Shown: one piece after another, positions 46,601 through 61,600 of the stretch
How the letters are laid out: each line of letters begins with the position of its first letter
Position numbering within the stretch: the first letter of the stretch is position 1
From: Theristus sp. LFF4_11
Lineage: Eukaryota > Nematoda > Chromadorea > Monhysterida > Xyalidae
Direction of reading: 5' to 3'
DNA: 64,000 bases
NCBI GenBank assembly: GCA_030248135.1
Contig: JASANC010000238.1
Span: forward strand, 62,001 to 126,000
Notes under the pieces: model-generated
Database searches by the model: none
What the model was told of the DNA's origin: nothing
Seen by the model: the letters and a program-made list of their open reading frames with translations, nothing else
Program-made: the position numbers and the translations under genes

Positions 46601-49600
46601 ACTACTAAATTTAACTTTCCCAAACCCGTTCTTTCTTTGCAGCCACCTCAGTTTCGTACAAACAAAATGATCTCAATTGGAGGCGGCTCACAGATGGCGT
46701 TTCAACATCGACCCAACTTTGTTATTCCGTCTGACGGTGATTTTTTTCTTGATTTCATTGTTATTTTTAGTTTTAGATTTTTTTCTCATTTTTCGATACA
46801 AAAACTGCGAAATATTGCGAAATGCATTTTTTACAAATTCTTTCTGTTTTCAGTTGCCACCGAGCTCTTGACCGCCCAGTCGTCGCCAGCAGACGGCAGC
46901 CAAAAACCGCCCACTAAACCACCGACTCAAACAGCGACTGGGGATTTCTGGCTGAAAATGTCGTCGCCTACAAAATCGACTGCATCCAGAGAAGCATCGC
47001 ACGGTCAATCGACCGCCGCACTGCTCGTACCCGTGCGTATGACCGTACCCGCGAGCGCCATACCCGCTCTGTCGACGTCAGCCGGTGGCAGCAATTCTGC
47101 CAGTCTGGCGCAAAATCTGGCCGCCAGTTCACCTTCAAAACGGTCGACTGGCTCGCCGCACACGGTGATGCTCGTGGAGAGAGCGGGCCAAAATGCGGTG
47201 CCCCTCGCGGTGCTGCCAGAGACCGCGCGGGATAATCCGAGCGGGGCGGCTCAGAATGGCGGCAGTGCGGCTGCGGACGGGCGGGGTTAGTTGTTTTGGA
47301 GATTTTATAATGTTTGCTGTTTAGTTGACAGCGCTGAAATTTGGCGCACTACTGATACTGATCGATTGCGTTGCCAAGGTTACCATCATGCAGCTATTCG
47401 ACCAATCAGCGTGCTACAATCGAACCTTCAGTAGTAGAAATTCTCCAACAAACACATCGCCGAGATTGTTGTGAATCCGGTCAATCAAATTCAAAATTTA
47501 GCTGTCCATTCCACTGATTTGTTGTACAGTCGAGCTCGAACGTATAGGGAATCAGCTGATTGGCTGGGACTACGGTATGCATGCTTTCTGTGCAGGCGAA
47601 CTTCTCGCCCACAGCAATGCCTGTTCAGAAAGCATGCATACCGTAATCCCAACCAATCAGCTGACTTCCTATAATTTAGAGTTCGACTGTATACAATGTG
47701 ATAAATCAACGGTGGACACACAACAACAACCCAGAAACAATCCACTGAACTGCCACTGTTCTCTGTTTCTCAGCGGCCACCTCCACCGCCCCATCAACCT
47801 CATCAACAGCAATGTCCACTGTGGCGCCGACCGGGCAGCCTCGCTCGCCAGTGGTGATCCGAGCGAGAACAAAGTGGCTGGCCAACTCGACACAGTCGCC
47901 CGCCACCGCCGCTCTGTTGCAACACTCGACCGGAATCCTGCGCGTTGGACAGACACCCGAGTACATGGTATCGAGGTGCGATGTAGCTGATGTTGTGCAA
48001 CAGTTCATTTCTGTATTGGATGCAATTAGCCGATTGGCTGGTGACCATGTGCATGCGTCATGCTTTTGTCTGGACAGACAGACTCTGCCTCCGCTGCGCT
48101 GCCTGCGCAGAATGCATGCATCACGTGATAACCAACCAACCAATCGGCTAATGTTGTATGATTCAGAAATAACTCATGTTTGTTGTGTGATTTCGCGTTT
48201 TTGCTTGCGGTTTGAAGCTTGCAACTTGCCACTTGTTTCCTTTTGCACTGTTTGTTGCCGCTCGGCCTAAGACTGACTGAAAACCGTCCAGTGACTTCAA
48301 CAGAACGGTCAAATGCCAAAACTCCTCCGTTTTTGCAGGAAACCCCAAGAATCCGCGACAACGCAAGCGCGACCATCATTTGCCGGCCGGCATATCCAAC
48401 ACGTGAACGGTTGGTTTTTGTTTTGTTGTTTGAGAGACTGCTGATTGTGTCTAGATATTTCAAAATCGGGTTGTTTACAGGTTGACTTGATTTGATTGAC
48501 TGATGATTGATACTTGATTGTAATTTTTATGCGTGTGATGGTTCTCTGCATTTCGGCCTTACTAACGTCAGATGCAGAACGAGGGGTGTGGTTTCTCCAC
48601 CTCCATAGCAATGTCTGCACAGAAAGCGTGCATCGCTCCAGCCAATCTGTGAGATCACCAACCAATCAGCTGATAACCTATAATTTAAGAGATCGACTGT
48701 AACCAAACTAATCTAAGCTAAACCAATGCAGGTGCCCTTGACTCTATCGCTCCGAGCGTCTCCACTCCGCGACCCCAAACGAAACGCAAACTAGCGACCT
48801 CGACGACGCCAACATCGGAGGAGCAGAACTCAGCAAAACGGATGAAACGTGAAACGAGCTCAGAGCAATCGAATTCCGATGAAATTGGCGATGAAAATAG
48901 GGGGACTGACGTGGAAATGGGGGAGCTGAAGTTGGACACTGAAACTGGTGACACGCTACAGTTGACGGCTGAGCAACTGAGACTGTGTCATATGGTGGGT
49001 TGTTCATAAAAGAGTACGTTTTGGCTTCGTTACACGTTGAAGAAAACGTTCGTGTGATATTTTAGAACCGGTTTTTTGTGACGTCGATAAACTCGTGTGC
49101 CAATGTGAACGATTCAACTGTGCATTAATTTTAATCAAGGAATTTAATAAAAGAATTTATTTCTAGCCTGAGATTGACGAGCGATGCCGCGCGGAGCGAA
49201 GCAGGAAATTGCACCGTTTGGCCGCCGAGAATTTTAGGCGATGCTTCATTGGTAAAAGCTTCTTTTCTGTGGTTGATAAGATTTCCTAAAATGTTCGAAT
49301 TGTCTTCTTCTGAACTCTGATTGCATACTGATTGGCACCTCTGTGCTCTGTTTGCGGTTTCACCTTCGGTATAAACGCAACGAAGACTGCGTTGTCCCTG
49401 GCTCGTCCGGTCAGTGCGACGGACACCAGACCAAACCTGTCCCAAAAAACGGGTTTCTGGAAACCAGAATTTCCGTTGTTCTTTCCAGATGGCCATCGTC
49501 AGCATTCGTCTGAGCAAGTTCAAACGCTTCGAAAATGGTTCGCCAATGAGAGGCAGTCAAACGAGGACTTTAGCGAAACGGACCAATTGAACTGTGAACT

Positions 49601-52600
49601 GAATGAGCGACTGAGCGAGTGGCGCGGGGAGGCAATGAAACGGTTCGGCCAGTGGTTTGGGTGTGCTTGTGGTTGTGGTTTTTTGTGGAAAGATTGATTT
49701 TTGTGTTTTTTTATCGATGTTACTTTTGGACGGATGATAACTCGGTGAAGAAGTAACTGTTTGTAATGGCTTTTATCTGGCTGCATCGAAGCTTGCCGGA
49801 CAAAACAGCGAGCTCAAACAAAAAAACGCCAATCGACTGCTTAAAGCTGAACTTGTAATGTTTAGCAGTTATATTTCGTGCTCTCTTCTCCATCTCGCAC
49901 TTCCATGATTTGTTGCAGCCTAAGTTTACGAACTTTGTTTGGGTGAATGTGGGCTCGCTGACTGGTTGCATCGCGCTCTGTCGACCAATCAGCGAGTCGA
50001 TGCTTGAAAAATGCAGCCAATCAGCGAGCCGATGTGCAAAATGCAGTCAATAAGCGAGTTGATGCTTTAAAAATACAGCCGTTTAGCGAGTCGCTGTTCA
50101 AAATGTACCCAATCAACTAACCTTCGTCGCTCGTTTTCGGTGATCCCAATTCTTCCATTCATGTCCAGTTTCGCGGTGTACGTTCCGGAATCGGTGACCT
50201 ACGGCGGCTGTGCGTCGGTGCACGTCGGAACGCACGCGAATTCGCATTGGCGTCGCCGGGATCAGGCCGATTACTCCGACGAAACGTTGGGCGCCGCATT
50301 ACGTGCGCGTTTCACTGCCGACTGTCATCAACTGTTGACGCGGCAACTGTTGCACTTTCCGGAGTTGCGCCTGATTGAATACGATTGTGGTGCGTGGCTT
50401 GTGTTCGTTTGTGAACTTATTGGCCCCGTTCGATAATCCATACTGACGTGAAGGTGTGTGCGGCACGGCACGTCACGTCTGGGGACTGTTTTATAAAAGC
50501 TCAATCAATAGTCCAATAGTGAAACCCCTGAACCAATCAATGAAATAATGAAAAATCGTAGCTCTTTTTGTGGTTCGCACATGTTTTCAAGTCACCAGCA
50601 GTAAGCCTGCACAGCTCGGTTTCACATGATTGCACATTTCCCGCAGGCAAACTGCAAGTGCTCAACGGTTTGTTGCGACGTCTCCATTCCGAGGGTCACC
50701 GTTGCCTGATCTTCACGCAAATGTCACGCATGTTGGACGTGCTGGAGGCTTTTCTGTGCTACCACGGACATCGCTACCTCCGGTTGGATGGTGCCACCAA
50801 AATTGAGCATCGACAGGTGCGTGCTAGCGGCCGCTTGACTTACTTGACTTACAGTCCATGTGAAAAATATATGCAACATGACGTGATGACCAACCAATCA
50901 GCGCTGAGAACACCTCATGATTAACCAATCAGCGTTGAGAGCTGCTATGACCTACCAATCAGCTAGTTGCATATTTTAGCGAGAGAGACTGTAGCTCTGG
51001 CTAAACTAGCCCTTGGCTATTCCTGTACGCCTGTGCAGAAAGCATGCGTCACGTGACCACCAACCAATCAGCTTTTTGTTGTTGTTGTTGTTGGGATTTT
51101 TAGGCGATGTTTTTAGCCAGGGCTAACCCAGAGAGGCGTACAGAACGCCATTGAGTAGGGCGCCCATCGAGTTTTCTCTGTCATTAAGTGCCTATACACC
51201 CCTCGGCGGGGCTCGATCCCCCGAGTGCACAGACTGCAGTCTAACGCACTACCACCAGGCCACGAGGGTGACTATATCAGCTGATTGCCTATAATTTAGA
51301 GTTCGACTGTAGCTGGGTTCCAGGGGTTTACGTCTAGAAAACATGCAGCACATCTAAATGGTAGTGGGTGCACGCAAACACGAAAACGCACTAAGTTTTT
51401 CTCTCATTCTGTCCAATTAAAAAAACGATTCCAACCATTCGCAGGTGCTAATGGAGCGCTTCAACAACGACAAGCGCATCTTCTGTTTCATCCTGTCGAC
51501 ACGATCCGGTGGAATCGGTGTGAACCTGATCGGAGCAGACACGGTGATTTTCTACGATTCCGACTGGAATCCGACGATGGACGCTCAGGCGCAGGATCGA
51601 TGCCATCGAATCGGACAAACAAGGGACGTCAATATCTACAGGTACCGTTCTCGTCTGACGATCGCGCACTTTTTTACTCGCAACACGTTTTTGGGGTCTG
51701 GAGTGTTGCATGGCGACAGACGCACTGACACAGACTCGCATTGAGCATGGTAAAGTCCTGGTCTGATTGCCGTGCACTTTCTTTCGGACCTGATTTGAAT
51801 CTAATGATGCAGACTGACAAACAGACACACTGGCAACAATGTTTAATGGTGCGTTTGTGCCGGTGTGTTTGCTTGCTGTGCGACATTTGAAACTGATAGT
51901 GTTGTTCAGAATAGACTTCAATGTTACGCCGTTTCTAAAAGCTGCCACAAAGTAAAGCCGTTTTTTGAAAGTGCTATTTCTACAAAGCACTGTTTTTCTG
52001 TGAAACCCAATATAAAGTTGCGCTGGAAACCTCAATTCAATGGGACACTGTCTGATGATTATTTGCAATCGCCACATTAGTGCACCCTAAAATCTAGCGC
52101 CAGAACATACCTTTGTTGCAATCCACCCGGAAAATCCGAACTTCATGGGTTTGGTTTCGGACTAAGAGCAACGAACATTTACGGGCGTGACTCGGTTGAG
52201 CTTGTTGGTGACCCCAGCAAACTGTGTCAAGCGCAAACTGAACTGCGCACAACATGAAAAACCGGTTTTTTGTGTGCTGATTGGTCAGCAACACTTTCCG
52301 TATCTCCGAAGTTTTCAGATCTCAATCGTACATGTAACATCGCACAAGTCACAACCAACGTCAAATTTCCGATTTAGTCATTGTCATTTGTGTTTCTGCC
52401 CGTGTTGACATCTATTGTTTTCCAGACTGATCAGCGAACGCACCGTCGAAGAGAACATTCTGCTGAAGGCGTCGCAGAAACGCAAACTCGGCGAGATCGC
52501 GATCGAGGAGGCCGGTTTCACGGCCGAATTCTTCAAGCAGGCCAGTGTGCGCGAGCTGTTCAATGTGGGCGATGAGAAGCCGATCTTGGCGGAGGCCGCT

Positions 52601-55600
52601 GATGATCGGAACGAGCGAACCGAGGCCGCTAGCATGCAGAAGGAGCTGGAGATGGTGCGTGCTTTGGTTTGGTGTTTTTTCTTGTTTGTTTTACTTTGTG
52701 GACAGTCTTCTTTTGTGGCGTGTAGTTTTGTTTGTTTTATTGTTTCTCGATAGCGAGAATCGGAGGATCGAGACGCCGTCAATTGGTTTGAAATTGGCAC
52801 GTCTCGTCTCGTCTTTAAAGCACCAACTGCAAAACCACGTGTATTCATGAATACCGTGTCGACGTGTACCGACTTGCAAAAACGGGCCTTGCAAATCGCA
52901 TGTTTTCTTCTTCTCTCAGGCGATGGAACGCCTCGAAGACCAGCAGGACGCCTCGGCGGCACGTCGCGCGCAGGCCGAGCAACGAGCGGACGCGTATGAG
53001 TTCGACGAAAAGGGCGGAGTCACGACGGTCTCGGGCGCCTCGCAACTGGCTGCACCGCCTGGTACCTCGGCAGGCTCAGGCACAGGGGTCGCTGCTGGAA
53101 TGGTCGCCTCCTCGGTGCCCCCCGCTGAGCGCGACGAGGACCCGGAGATCGCGAAGGTCGAACTGGAGATGGCCGCATTGATGGAATCGGTCAGCAACCG
53201 GGGGATTGTTTTTACTTTTTTTTAATTTTTACGGGCGGACCAACTGATTTGTGGTTTGATGCGGACGTCAGACGTGAAAGACTTGGTGTTTTTGGTCGAG
53301 TTATTTTCCGGTTATGTTGGCTCGCTTTACCAGGTGCAATTCCGGCGGCGGTTACTGCGGGGAGAATTGCGAATTTTTGTTACTTTATCTTGTACTTTGG
53401 TTCCGATACTCAATGCTAGATAGGTAAACAGTTAATGCATGACGCGAGAATTCAAAATTGGCAAAGTGATCCGAGTCCACGGACCCAAAAATAAGGCCGG
53501 GTCACTATTTTGAAATTTGAATTGGTTGTTTTATATTGCCACATAAATAATGAAACTATCTTTCTTTCGACGTCCGCAAACGCATTGAGTCGCAGATGCA
53601 GAAGCACAAAAAAATGATAATATCACTTTCTTAGCGGCCGATTTTTACCAAGCCGAAATTTCATCGCGATTACTGTGAGATTTCGGTATGCGGTTCGGCC
53701 AAAATCAATTTTTCTTGTTGTCGTTTGAAACCGAAGTGAGTGGGACGTTTTTGCTGGCACTAGTCCTGCTGCGTCAGACATTCGAACGAACAACGAAATT
53801 TTAGTTTTCATTCCGGTTAGTTTTGATTTTGGCCACATGAAAGTTCAGAACGTTTTGCGACGCAAAACTCTGCTGTCTGCAATCTGCATTTTCAGATAGT
53901 TCCCCTTGAAAAGCAAACATTAGCTGGCTTGAGGCCAGATGTGAAATTTGTAGAATGTTACGATCGCAGTCAAGCTTTTCGTTTTTTGCAGCTTCAACCG
54001 ATCGAGCGGTATGCGATCGACTTTCTGGACACCCTGTACCGGCCGGATTTGGAGGAAGAAATTCGAGAGAACGAGGCACGTTACGTTGTTGCCGCTTTTG
54101 CACTCATTGACTGTAATTGACGAATGCGCTGTGCTGATTGGTGGCACTGGCGTAATACGGCCAATCAACGTTACTCATTTTGAAACTGTCTCTTTTGAAG
54201 AGCGTGATAGCGCACAACGAAACAGGCGCACACACAGTTTCAAACACTTCTCGTTGGATATTAGAACGCTTTGTGACAAGACAAACGAATCAGCTCAATT
54301 CATAGCGAATCAAAAAGCGCCTTTCTTTATTTTCAGTAATCTGTTCATTTTTTTCATTTTTCTCAATTCGCTCTAAACTCCGGCGAATTTATTAAAAGAA
54401 AAGTCTCAAACAAAATTTTTCAAACCTTCACCCAGCCAACATTCCTTTTGTTTCAGCGCGACTGGGCTGATCAGAAGCAACGTTGGATGGAAGCGCACGA
54501 GGCGGCAATGCGGGCGGAGTCGGAGCGGGCGGCCCGGGACGAATCCGAGGATCTGGCCGTGACGTATCACATGACGTCACCGTTTGGCGTCGACGACGAC
54601 GACGGTATCGATCCGAACGAGGTGAGCAAACACGCCAGCACCTCGACTCGAACCGCCAACGCTGCAGCGCGTCGAACCACTGCGCCATCGCGACGCTCCG
54701 CTGGTAGACGTGGTACAGCCACTAGTAGTGACCAGGCTGACACACAACAACGACCGAAGCGACGCATCATCGCGATCAACACGACGCCGATGTCGCCGTT
54801 GAAGACGAAGACCGCGGGCAGCTCGTTCGAGATACGCGGCCGGGGTCGACCGCGGAAGGAGGAGTCGCCCGCGAGAACCGCACCTGTGATGAAAAAGAGC
54901 GCAAGTTTGACGAAAAAACCGTCACCGCAACAGCAAACAAAGTCGAAGCCGAACCGAAAATCGGTCACATTTGCGGCAACTAACGACAGCTCGTCGAGCG
55001 CATCTACTTCGAGTTCATATAGTCCCTCTAGCGATGACGAATCCAATTCAGAATCAGAGCGGTCGCGGAAACAACCCGCGAAATCGAAAAAGCCCGTCGA
55101 GACCAGCGACAGCGACTACAAGGCATCCGACAGCGACGACGCGCAAGAGTTGGAGGCCCGCAAGTCGACGCCGCAACGGGCCGCTGCCAAAAAGCCCGCC
55201 GTAGCAGCAAAACCCGCCGCGACTTTCAGCCCGTCGACCGCGGCGCGGGCGCGCTCACTGGTGCAACAGTTCAAAGCGCGGCTGGCGACGCCGACAGCGG
55301 CAAAAGTGACGCCCAGCCCGCCGCAGCGGGGGGCCGTAAGCCGACCCGCACCCACGAACGTACCGCAAACGCCCGGGTCACTCGGCGAGTATGATCGACC
55401 GCGATGGGCACCGTCTAGGGGCAGCTCGTCACGGCGGTCGACTTTTCCCAAAGACGGGCTTTGAGATTGTTTCTTGCGGGTTTCTTGGAAAACATGTACT
55501 TGGAAATTGATTTCGCCAGTCCACCAATGTGTTGAAGCTGAATTAAGAAAAAAGATATTCCATAATTTTTCGTGTGTTCAATCCTCAATGGTGGTGAGAT

Positions 55601-58600
55601 GTGCAGATGATTTTCTAGGTTAGATCAAATTGGCTTTTTTCCGGTGTTTCTGTTGAAGGAAGAGTGCAACTCGGGAATTGATGTTGTTTGCTTTGTAATA
55701 TTCGGCGATTTTTTGACTGAATAATTTTTTTGCTCAGAAAACGGTTTTGATTTTTCTTTTGGGGTAGTTGTTCTGTACACGACGCATTATGGGTTGAAGA
55801 GATAAAATTTTAGAATTTAGCAGAGCCTTCCCTCTATTTCAGATATCAACATCTGTTATTTTGGTTTTGATTTTGTCTTTTTTTGTTTTTTAATTGGTTT
55901 CTGCTGTTATGCTGCTGTTGTTTTCGTTATTCCCCGCAGATGTGTTGTCTATTGATTTGGTGTGTGCTTTTTTGAGAAGATTTAGAAAATTTACAATGTC
56001 AATTTCATATACTATTTTTTTGGCTCCATCGATTCATATGATGGTTTTGTTGTTTTCTGTTTGCGCTTGTGAATTTCGCAAGTTTTTGAATAAAAAAAAC
56101 GAGTGAAAAACAATTTGCGATGTTTTGTTGTGTTTTGTTTCAACCATACAAGCCAAACCGACACGCACACATACAGCTTCCTTGTATTCTTGTGTAGACT
56201 TGGGAAATATGCGTGGTGAGATTTTCGGAATCTAATTAAACAGTAATTATGCAGTTAAAAAGCGCAAAAACGTAATCGAAGAATCCAGTTTACGTCACAA
56301 CAACAGGCCAAGGCTGCACGTGCTTGCGGTCTTGCTCTTGATGTTTTTTTTGTTGATTTTCTGAACTTTTTGAAAGATAAAATTTGGCGGCAAGTTGAAA
56401 AAAGCCTTTAAGTCTACACAAGAGCAAGACGCACGCGGATGCGGTTTTGGCTTGTTGAGAATCCTGAAACAAACTGACAAAGAAAAGCATGCAAATTTTC
56501 GGAAACATAGCTCGTTTTTTGGAATCTGTCACCAAAATGACAAAATCACCATTTTGGTGCACTAGTGACTTTATCGCATGACAGCTGACATTCTCAAAAC
56601 ACTAGTTGAAATTCACAGTCACAGAAAATAATGCAAAACGAGTGAACAAGAAGCACAAAACCGTAAACCTATTTCGTTCTGCAAAAAATAACGAAAACAA
56701 AGAAAACCGGACAAAACTTGTATATCCAATGTTTTTCAGATGTACTGCCCGTTGTACGAAGAGGGCAACGACTTGATGCCAGTAAGTTCGGTTCGGTTAG
56801 CCCTGTTTTAATAATCCGCACACATGCCAGGTCAGGTCTCGTCAATGAAGACAAAGAAGTTGCTGAGATTGACTTCGCATGCCAGTCCATAGGGACGTAT
56901 CGGTCTCCACTCTCAACGAGTCTTAGCTGATTGGTTAGTCATAGTAATTCTCAGTGCTGATTGGTTGGACATAGCAGTTTTCAGCGCTGATTGGTTGGTT
57001 ATGAGCAATTCGCAGCGCTGATTGGTTGGTCATTACGTCATGTTGTATATATTTTCCAGATGGACTGTAAAATAGACTTCTTCCGCCTGATTGCAGACCT
57101 GGCTTCCACCGTCGCCGCCGCCAAGCGACGCCGATGACAATGCTGATTCGAATGAGTGTTTCGACGCTTACATCGATCCGGTGATCGGATTTTGGTGGGC
57201 GATTTTGAACGTTTGGCTGTTTTGAAATGCAGAAAAACTGAAATATCACAAGCAGTGCTGTCGCAATAATGGAAAATGCGATCACTAGACAGTATCGTTC
57301 GCCAATTTGAACGAAACCATTGCTTTGTCGAAAGTGCACCAGCATTTCTGGTTTTTTTACCGATCTGAACCGTTTTTTTAAATATTTTGAACTGTGACTC
57401 CAGGCAATAAATAATTGTGTGCCGTGATCAATTCAATTCAGCTTTTCTATTTTGTTAAACTTCGTGATGTGAAGCGAAAAATCGCCGTTTTTTCAGTTCG
57501 AATTGTTCGTTTGACATTCTGATTTCGACACTCATTCAAAAACCCAAATGTCGCACCACGCAGGTACGAGACGGATCCACTGACCGAAAGTCGCCTCCCA
57601 CCGGTCGCACACCAACGAAGGCCGGAGTCGCCGACGAAGTCGGTTTCGATCTCGATTTCCACTGGCGGACAAACGCACCATCACCGAAAACAGAAACACT
57701 CACGCGGTATGGTGCCGGCAAAAGAACACACGCGTCTTCAAAAATTGCCCATTTTTACCCAAAAAGTGGTCGGGGCAAAAAATAGACCAATTTGCCAAAA
57801 TCTCCGGGTGATTTTACCCCAGGAAGCATTTTTGTTCCATTGTGAGACGACTTCACTTCAGTTATTCTGGGTGGAGTCGAGCAGAATGCAACGGATACAG
57901 TGTTGTTGTCAAGATATTTCGGTTGTGTTTGGTTGTGGTTGTTTTTGTCGGTCACAACCTCCCCTCCCCACCGGTTTCAGAAAGTTGCAGTTACGAAACT
58001 CCAAGGTTACCACGCCACATTTAATTTCAGATGCCAGTGGTTCCCGCCATCACCACGGCTCGCCGACCGTTTCCACAGGCAGTGGTGCGATTCGTCTCGG
58101 CAAAGCGGCGACAAGTTTGTGTGGACGTTTTTTTGTCGTGAAACTTGTCAAATGGCAGTGTTGTGTTGTAGCGCTAGCATACAGCAAAAACAGCTGATTG
58201 GCTGGAGCACTGGTTGGGTGGTTGTTCAATTCTGATATTTTTTGACCAATCGGTGCGTGATTGATTCAAGAAATTTGACCGTTTTTTACTGTCATCCAAC
58301 GTGCCGACTTATTACTTCCAAAAATCATCCAACTTCCAAAGCGACCTCATTACATGATATCCTCAGTTCAACGTTTGCACAAAGAAACAACCGAATTCCA
58401 ATCAACAAAAAACCCGCAAAAATAAAAAAAAAACAATCCACAGTCGCCACAAAGCACCGGCGCTCCTCGGCCTCGTCGGGCGACTCCGGCCCGGCCCCAC
58501 CGACGGCGGCGGCGGTCACGACGGGCGGTCCGCTAAAAAGCGCGGTGCCACCGCCGGCCGGGCCCCATTGTCGTTCGTCGTTGCATGCGCGCGCGCGTTC

Positions 58601-61600
58601 GCTGTTCGACGTCGGCGCGAAACTGCAGCAGAACAAACGCGCACAGACGCCGCCGCCGCCGCAGTTCGAGTGCGAGCAGTATGAGGCGCCCGATTGGAAT
58701 GTCGTCGAGGACTTGATCTTGTTGCAGGTGTGTGCTCGTGCGTGTCTGCTGAATTCTGCTGAAGGGGGGGGGGTATTCGGTGACATTCAGACTCGCTTAC
58801 CGGTCGGATTAGTCTCCTCTATGATGCGAACGTTTTTTGTTCTCGACGCGCTCTTTGAACCCAGCGGGCCCCGAAACCGCCGTGTTATAACGGTTTTAAA
58901 ACAGTTGAGATGGTGCCCTGAAAGTTTTTGGTGTTGTATAAACTGACCGCGAAATTCGGAAATGCAAAACTGATGGCAGAAATGAAACAGCATAACGGTA
59001 TCAACGTAATGCAAAGTCTGCCACCCCGGCGGCCGGGTCAATTCACACGCCCAGCGTGCCCTACGTGCAGCCAATCAGCGTTGTTCCTCCACTTTGCACA
59101 GGCGATCACACGCGAGCAACAAATGTCGTACAACCTTCTGTCCGGCAATCTCGGGCACACGCCCAACTGGCACTACGTGTCCCGCGCGGTCAGTCGCCTC
59201 TGCACCGTGTACCGCTCGCCGCGGCAATGTTCGCTCAGGTACGCTGCTTTTTTTTAATTATACGCGCGCCGGTTCCGGAAACCCGAAGGTACCAAACTCC
59301 GGCGGAGACGGGCAATACTGCCCCGAGCCCAATTTTACCCTCGGCTCAGGAGGGAATAGACCATTAGATGCTGCTACGGAGACCGTTTATGGAGGTGTAT
59401 GAAGGCCGTTTTTTTCCTTTCATTCAAATTTTGCGTCTTCCTTGCACCCTGGAAAAAAGCTGCCATGTGTTATAACGGAGCACACGGTTATTCAGACTGG
59501 GACTTTATTCGAGACACGCGAGTGGGACTTTTCGTTGCGTGTTTTCTATTGACCAATCATACAAGAACTATTCAATGTCAGGTACCAACTGGTGGTGCTG
59601 CCCCGCGAGGAGGGTCGCCTCGTCGCCTATGACCCGATCACGAAAAAGGCCCGCAAGTGTCCGCTCTCGAACCAGGAGCTCGGTTGGTGTTCTTTTTTAT
59701 TAATTCTGTTACAAACGGGGATGTCTAAGAGATGTCCGTGTCTCCCGTTTGCACGATGTTACAAGTCCCAAGTTTCTCACTCTCTAATTTTATTTCAAAA
59801 CATCAAAAAGTCCGAGAGGCACGAGAGGCGAAGTCCGTGTAACAAAAACAACGTCAACACCCAAATAAGAAAATCAACTGAAAACACAACCCAATAAAAC
59901 AAGAAAATCACGACATTATATAGGTTTCAGAAATTACGAAATATGTTGAAACAAAAACAAATCAGAAAGTTTAAAAAACAATGCAAGACAAAATAACAAA
60001 CATGTGAGTCCGGGATTTGCGTCAGAGATAGAAACTTGTCAGTGGGGGTGTGTGGTTCTTAGAAAACGTTATTACGTCACAATTCGGAGGCTTTCTGGTC
60101 TGAGCCCAATGTTTTTTGAGCAAATCAAGTGAACTTTTTCACGGTTTTTCATGTTTCGGTTGCAAGTTTGCCAAGTTACGAGGTGATCACTCTTCAAAAG
60201 ACTGATTACTTTTGAGAGCGTGTGCGGTCCTGCGGTGTGGAGCCGACGAGCCCGGGCCGCCGTGGTCCCAGGAAAAGCAAACACTGAGTAAACGGGGCTA
60301 CTAAATTCAGTGCTAAAGTGACATTGAAAGCAGCGTTAACGTGTCACAACCGCATCATAACCATTTTATGTGCTTTACTATCCGCTTATCTAGCGCCGTT
60401 TTCTCAATGCACCGGAAAACACCACTGTGTCAGTGCAGGGCAGTCAACGAAACAAAATGCGAAATCCGCTTATCCAAGGTGTTCTTTCAAAATGCGAAAT
60501 CCGCTTATCCAAGGTGTTCTTTCAAAATGCGAAATCCGTTTTTATCCAAGGTGTTCTTTCAAAATGCGAAATCCGCTTATCCAAGGTGTTCTTTCAAAAT
60601 GCGAAATCCGTTTTTATCCACGGTGTTTTCTTCTTCTTCTTCAGCGAACATGAAAAAGGGCCGCGTGCGCACGATACAGCAGTTCCAGCATGACGGCCAG
60701 CAACTGATCAACACGCACACCGTCAATCGATTCCGTGCCGTCAAGCAATCGGCGAATCGGCGGATTCCGTCGTCGAAACGTGCCACTGGTTCGTGAGAAA
60801 CAAGGGGTCGATCGATGCTTATTATCGATTTTTATCGGAGTTTCCTGCTTTTTAGCGAAGTAAAGATGGATGGATGCTGTGTGGCCAGATGTTTTTTAAA
60901 TTGAATGAAGATGGCAAAAAAAAAATAGCAGCGCGTTTTGTTTTGTTCATTTCGTAGTTCCGCAGCCGGTTTCAGAAACCACCACCACTAAGTTGCTTTG
61001 CTGTAAAGAGGTGGAGGCTGAGGGCAGCATCAGATGAAGCCGGTATCATCACGTACATGAGTGAATGCAAAGCCAAACAGATTGTGCAGTGGCCAATTTG
61101 CAAGCCAAATTTACAGGTTTCAATTTGAACATGTCCGCCTACATTGCGCCGAGTCCCCCAGCACCTCTGCAGCCGTTGCCTGATCTGCATCGTATGGCCC
61201 TGAATCAGGTTACAGTTTGTTTGACGGTCCTGTTTTTTAATTCCACAAACAAAAAATCAACCAAATTGTATAATAATAGTATTATAACGGCTCATCCGGC
61301 CTACTCCTCACCCACCCCGGAATCAAACACTAGACTGGCGCTTCAACCTAAATCTGTGTTTGTCCGCATTTCAAGCTGCAACCGCCAATCAGCGTGGAGT
61401 CCGTGATCACACCGATGGTGGCCGCTGACTTGCGTCAACAGCGAAACGCGGAGCGACTGAAGCAGCTACGACAGAAGGAGCTCGCTGATGCGCATGCCGC
61501 ACGATTGAAACACGAACAGATGCTGGTTGGTGAACGAGCGAACGGCGATTTTAGGCGAGGTTTTTAGCCAGGGTTAACCCGGAAATTTGTATGGAATGCC

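Noticed and set aside
60457..60632. CRISPR-like array of spaced repeats
   Set aside because: Units abut without unique spacers and lie in a eukaryotic intron; it is a minisatellite.
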